Shown here: piece after piece, positions 61,658 through 64,000 of the stretch
Layout of the letters: each line of letters starts with the position of its first letter
Position numbering within the stretch: position 1 is the stretch's first letter
Assembly (NCBI RefSeq): GCF_000744705.1
Contig: NZ_JQML01000001.1
Location: 1,426,001 to 1,490,000, forward strand
From: Streptacidiphilus albus JL83
GTDB lineage: Bacteria > Actinomycetota > Actinomycetes > Streptomycetales > Streptomycetaceae
Reading direction: 5' to 3'
DNA length: 64,000 nucleotides
Program-made: the position numbers and the translations under genes
Notes under the pieces: generated by a model
What the model was told of the DNA's origin: nothing
The model's database searches: none
Seen by the model: the letters and a program-made list of their open reading frames with translations, nothing else

Positions 61658-62848
61658 ATGCGGGTCGATCTGCTCACCAAGGAGTACCCACCGGAGGTCT
61701 ACGGCGGGGCGGGGGTTCATGCCGGGGAGCTGGCAAGGGAGTTGCTGACCCGCGTCGATCTGCGGGTCCGCTGTTTCGGCGGGCCGCGGCCCGGGGTCGA
61801 GGCGACCTCGTACCCGGAGCCGGAGCTGACGGCGCAGGCCAACCCGGCGCTGCGGGCGCTCGCGGTGAACGTCGAGATGGCCGCCGCCTGCGCCGGCGCC
61901 GACGTGGTGCACAGCCACACCTGGTACGCGAACGCCGCCGGCCGTCTGGCGCAGGTGCTCCACGGCACCCCGCACGTGGTGACCCTGCACAGCCTGGAGC
62001 CGCTCCGGCCCTGGAAGGCCGAGCAGTTGGGCGGCGGATACGCCCTCTCGTCGCTGCTGGAGCGCACCGCGGTCGAGTCCGCGGACGCGGTGGTCGCCGT
62101 GTCCGCGGGGATGCGCCGGGACATCCTGGCGGTCTACCCGGAGGTGGCACCGGACCGGGTGCACGTGGTGCACAACGGGATCGACGCCACGGCGTACCGG
62201 CCCGACCGGGGCACCGAGGCGCTCGAACGGTTCGGGATCGACCCGGCGCGGCCGATCGTCCTCTTCGTCGGACGGGTGACCCGGCAGAAGGGCCTGCCGC
62301 AACTGCTGCGCGCCGCCTTCGAACTGGATCCCTCCGCGCAGCTCGTGCTCTGCTGCGGGCAGCCGGACACCCCGGAGGTGGCCGAGGAGACCGCCGAACT
62401 GGTGGCCGCCCTGAGCCGGACCCGCAGCGGAGTCTTCCGGATCGACGGCATGCTCGAACCGGCCCACGTGCGCCAGCTGATGACCTGGTCCACGGTGTTC
62501 GTCTGCCCCTCGCTCTACGAGCCGATGGGCATCGTCAACCTGGAGGCGATGGCCTGCGGGACGGCGGTGGTGGCCACCGCCACCGGCGGGATCCCGGAGG
62601 TGGTGGCGGACGGGGCGACCGGGCTGCTGGTGCCGATCAAGCAGGAGCAGGACGGCAGCGGCACCCCGCTGGACCCCGAGCGCTTCGCCGCGGACCTCGC
62701 GGCGGCGGTGAACGGACTGGTCCGTGACCCCGGGCTGGCCCGCACCATGGGCGCGGCGGGCCGGGTCCGGGCGACGGAGCAGTTCAGCTGGCAGCGGTGC
62801 GCGGAGCGCACCCACGACATCTACCGTTCGGTGCTGGGCCGGGGCTGA
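61658..62848 (+). CDS. glgA: GT4 glycogen/maltosyl-phosphate synthase
   Basis: 396 residues, GT-B fold. VDLLTKEYPPEVYGGAGVHA at the N-terminus, HSHTWYANAAG, VVHNGIDATAYRP, LFVGRVTRQKGLPQLLRAAF, and the C-terminal SLYEPMGIVNLEAMACGTAV with the EX7E catalytic motif. In actinobacteria this GT4 type makes alpha-glucan, in mycobacteria as maltose-1-phosphate synthase GlgM; both activities are possible. No strong ribosome site is seen before the ATG. Confidence 0.9.
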   Translation: MRVDLLTKEYPPEVYGGAGVHAGELARELLTRVDLRVRCFGGPRPGVEATSYPEPELTAQANPALRALAVNVEMAAACAGADVVHSHTWYANAAGRLAQVLHGTPHVVTLHSLEPLRPWKAEQLGGGYALSSLLERTAVESADAVVAVSAGMRRDILAVYPEVAPDRVHVVHNGIDATAYRPDRGTEALERFGIDPARPIVLFVGRVTRQKGLPQLLRAAFELDPSAQLVLCCGQPDTPEVAEETAELVAALSRTRSGVFRIDGMLEPAHVRQLMTWSTVFVCPSLYEPMGIVNLEAMACGTAVVATATGGIPEVVADGATGLLVPIKQEQDGSGTPLDPERFAADLAAAVNGLVRDPGLARTMGAAGRVRATEQFSWQRCAERTHDIYRSVLGRG

Positions 62849-62929
62849 CCGGCGCCCCCGACCAGGACACGTCAACTCCCACTCCTCCGCACCCTTGGCC
62901 TGCGTCGGTAATGATGTAATCATGTAGAC

Positions 62930-63457
62930 ATGAGTACGAGACGTGCGCCGGCCGAGACCCTGCGGGACTGGTTCGCCGAGCGCCTACCCGATGGACTGTT
63001 CGACGAACCCGTCAAGATCGTCTTTGATCGTGAAGAGATCACGGTGATCGGAAGCATCGCCGCCCCGACACCCGACCCCGGCGCCTCCGAGATCGAGCAG
63101 GCGGTCGCGACCGCCAACTGGATCAAGACCTTTCGTGAGCGCACACGTCAGACCCGCATCGAGATCGCCTCCGATGCGGAACACATATTCGGACGCAAGG
63201 TGTCCTGGGGTGTGACCTGTGGCGACATCACCCAGATGTTCTCCACCCTGTCCATTCCGGTGATGACCCGGCTCCGGCAGAGCGAACGCCGCCTGCTCGA
63301 CACCCTCGTGGACGCCGGAGTGGCCCGCAGTCGCAGCGACGCCCTCGGCTGGTGCGTCCGGCAGGTCGGCGAACACACGGAAACCTGGCTCTCCGATCTG
63401 CGGGAGGCGATGCGCCGGGTCGAGGAGGTGCGCGACGCGGGTCCGCACACACAGTAA
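62930..63457 (+). CDS. Conserved hypothetical protein, 175 residues
   Basis: Soluble alpha/beta protein: RDWFAERLPDGLFDEPVKIV, FDREEITVIGSIAAP, then two helices (EIEQAVATANWIKTFRERTR) and a C-terminal helix-turn-helix-like segment (RLRQSERRLLDTLVDAGVAR, SRSDALGWCVRQVGEHTETW). I recall similar streptomycete proteins without assigned function. ATGAT-GTA-ATCAT (62911-62923) lies just upstream and may be an operator for autoregulation. Confidence 0.75.
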   Translation: MSTRRAPAETLRDWFAERLPDGLFDEPVKIVFDREEITVIGSIAAPTPDPGASEIEQAVATANWIKTFRERTRQTRIEIASDAEHIFGRKVSWGVTCGDITQMFSTLSIPVMTRLRQSERRLLDTLVDAGVARSRSDALGWCVRQVGEHTETWLSDLREAMRRVEEVRDAGPHTQ

Positions 63458-63610
63458 AGTCGGCGGAAATTGGCAGCTCCGGCCGCTGCGGCCGATTTCT
63501 GACGATTGTTCGGACCCCCGCGGTCCGGAGGAATGGGCCAATCCGCTCCGCGCCCTCCGGGAGCACGTCTGTCACGAGGATCACGTTTACCGCCGCCGGT
63601 GGCCGCTGAT

Positions 63611-63638
63611 CTGACGAATAGGTAGCTTGGGCTATATT
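63611..63638 (+). promoter_or_regulatory. Promoter of the gene at 63740
   Basis: CTGACG (63611-63616), 16 bp, TATATT (63633-63638), in an otherwise GC-rich region, about 95 bp before the next start. Confidence 0.6.
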
Positions 63639-63739
63639 GGAGCGCTCCGGCCTCCGGTCTCCTGTCCCGCCAGGGCCGGCCTCCAACGGTTGGCCGGACT
63701 CGAAGATTGGCAGCATTCTCCGACGAACTGGAGCTCACG

Positions 63740-64000
63740 ATGTCAGCGAGTCAGTTACCGACCCCGACCGCAGTACGAGAGCGAACGGCGGAGCTGCTGC
63801 ACGGGTGCAGCGAGCTGGCTGAGTCCCTGGGACGGTCGGGCCCCGAGGCCGAGGTCGCCCGGCGGCTGCGCGACCGAGCGATCCGTCCGCTGACCGGCGT
63901 CCTCGCCGCCGGGCCCGCTCAGGACGGGGCCGCGCCCCACGGAACGGCGGCGTCCGCGACCTCGGCACTGCCCCTGAGCGATCGCCTCTGGGCGCTGGCG
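63740..64000 (+). CDS. N-terminal part of a gene cut by the window end
   Basis: 87 codons visible without a stop: SASQLPTPTAVRERTAELLH, ELAESLGRSGPEAEVARRLR, DRAIRPLTGVLAAGPAQDG, helical and Ala-rich, with GGAG six nt before the ATG. The opening resembles actinobacterial dynamin-like or other membrane-associated proteins, but the visible part is not enough for a call. Confidence 0.6.
   Translation, partial: MSASQLPTPTAVRERTAELLHGCSELAESLGRSGPEAEVARRLRDRAIRPLTGVLAAGPAQDGAAPHGTAASATSALPLSDRLWALA

Overview
The window is very GC-rich with strongly GC-biased third codon positions. It carries AGGAG-type ribosome sites, GTG/TTG starts, ATGA overlaps between genes and many genes with a -10 hexamer only 6-7 nt before the start codon. 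Together with ABC-F, SigB/F-type sigma, GlgA, Asp23/AmaP, DUF1254, DUF6247 and MmyB-like proteins this points to a Streptomycetaceae chromosome (Streptomyces, Kitasatospora or Streptacidiphilus). The species cannot be told from the sequence.

Layout. 0.6-3.5 kb: a secreted beta-helix protein with two near-identical carbohydrate-binding modules, then a shared terminator and tRNA-Leu(GAG). 3.9-14.8 kb: ordinary chromosome: an RsbW-like ATPase, a metallo-beta-lactamase-fold hydrolase, an M20 peptidase, an ABC-F protein, a winged-helix regulator preceded by a likely small protein, a fatty acid desaturase, a DHA2 MFS exporter, a CBM48-like protein, a thioesterase and a GNAT enzyme. 15-24 kb: a patchy region with small membrane proteins, two tRNA halves in reversed order, exonuclease III, dispersed repeat/hairpin modules, broken genes (YyaL-like, DUF1214, an unnamed conserved family) and two toxin-antitoxin-like pairs (DUF6247/RelE-like and VapBC). 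24-32 kb: metal handling. A nickel/cobalt permease sits behind a Nur-like box, and a copper gene set has Met-rich membrane proteins, DUF5134 and a CopA ATPase continuous with a C-terminal PCuAC-like domain. 32-36 kb: a transposase remnant, an AsnC-type regulator, a degenerate inositol-monophosphatase-like protein and a mosaic of four truncated genes. 36-43.5 kb: a Na+/H+ antiporter, a MarR regulator divergent from a ClC channel, and a four-gene Asp23/AmaP envelope-stress operon. 43.6-50.7 kb: a surface-type DUF11 protein, fragments of Uma2-like and restriction-endonuclease-like genes, single-gene enzymes and an IS3-like remnant. 50.7-55 kb: regulator/target pairs (TetR with a secreted SnoaL-like protein, TetR with an FAD monooxygenase, TetR with a GH1 beta-glucosidase), each with palindromic operators in the shared intergenic region. 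55-64 kb: GH1 and an MFS permease, a phosphotransferase, a small P-loop kinase, a PRC-barrel protein, a SigB/F-type sigma factor, a GT4 glycogen/maltosyl synthase and a gene cut by the window end.

Genes that appear to work together: the copper set (31.8 down to 25.3 kb) as membrane Cu acquisition/storage plus export; the Asp23 set as an envelope stress module; beta-glucosidase plus sugar-type MFS under a TetR; and each TetR or MarR gene with its divergent neighbour. The main surprises are the CopA-PCuAC fusion, the tRNA halves broken at the anticodon loop, a 40-bp perfect palindrome in the copper locus, a recurring hairpin module in the 18.5-23.5 kb island, and an unusually visible set of leaderless promoters. 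All function calls are from reading the sequence; no database search was run.
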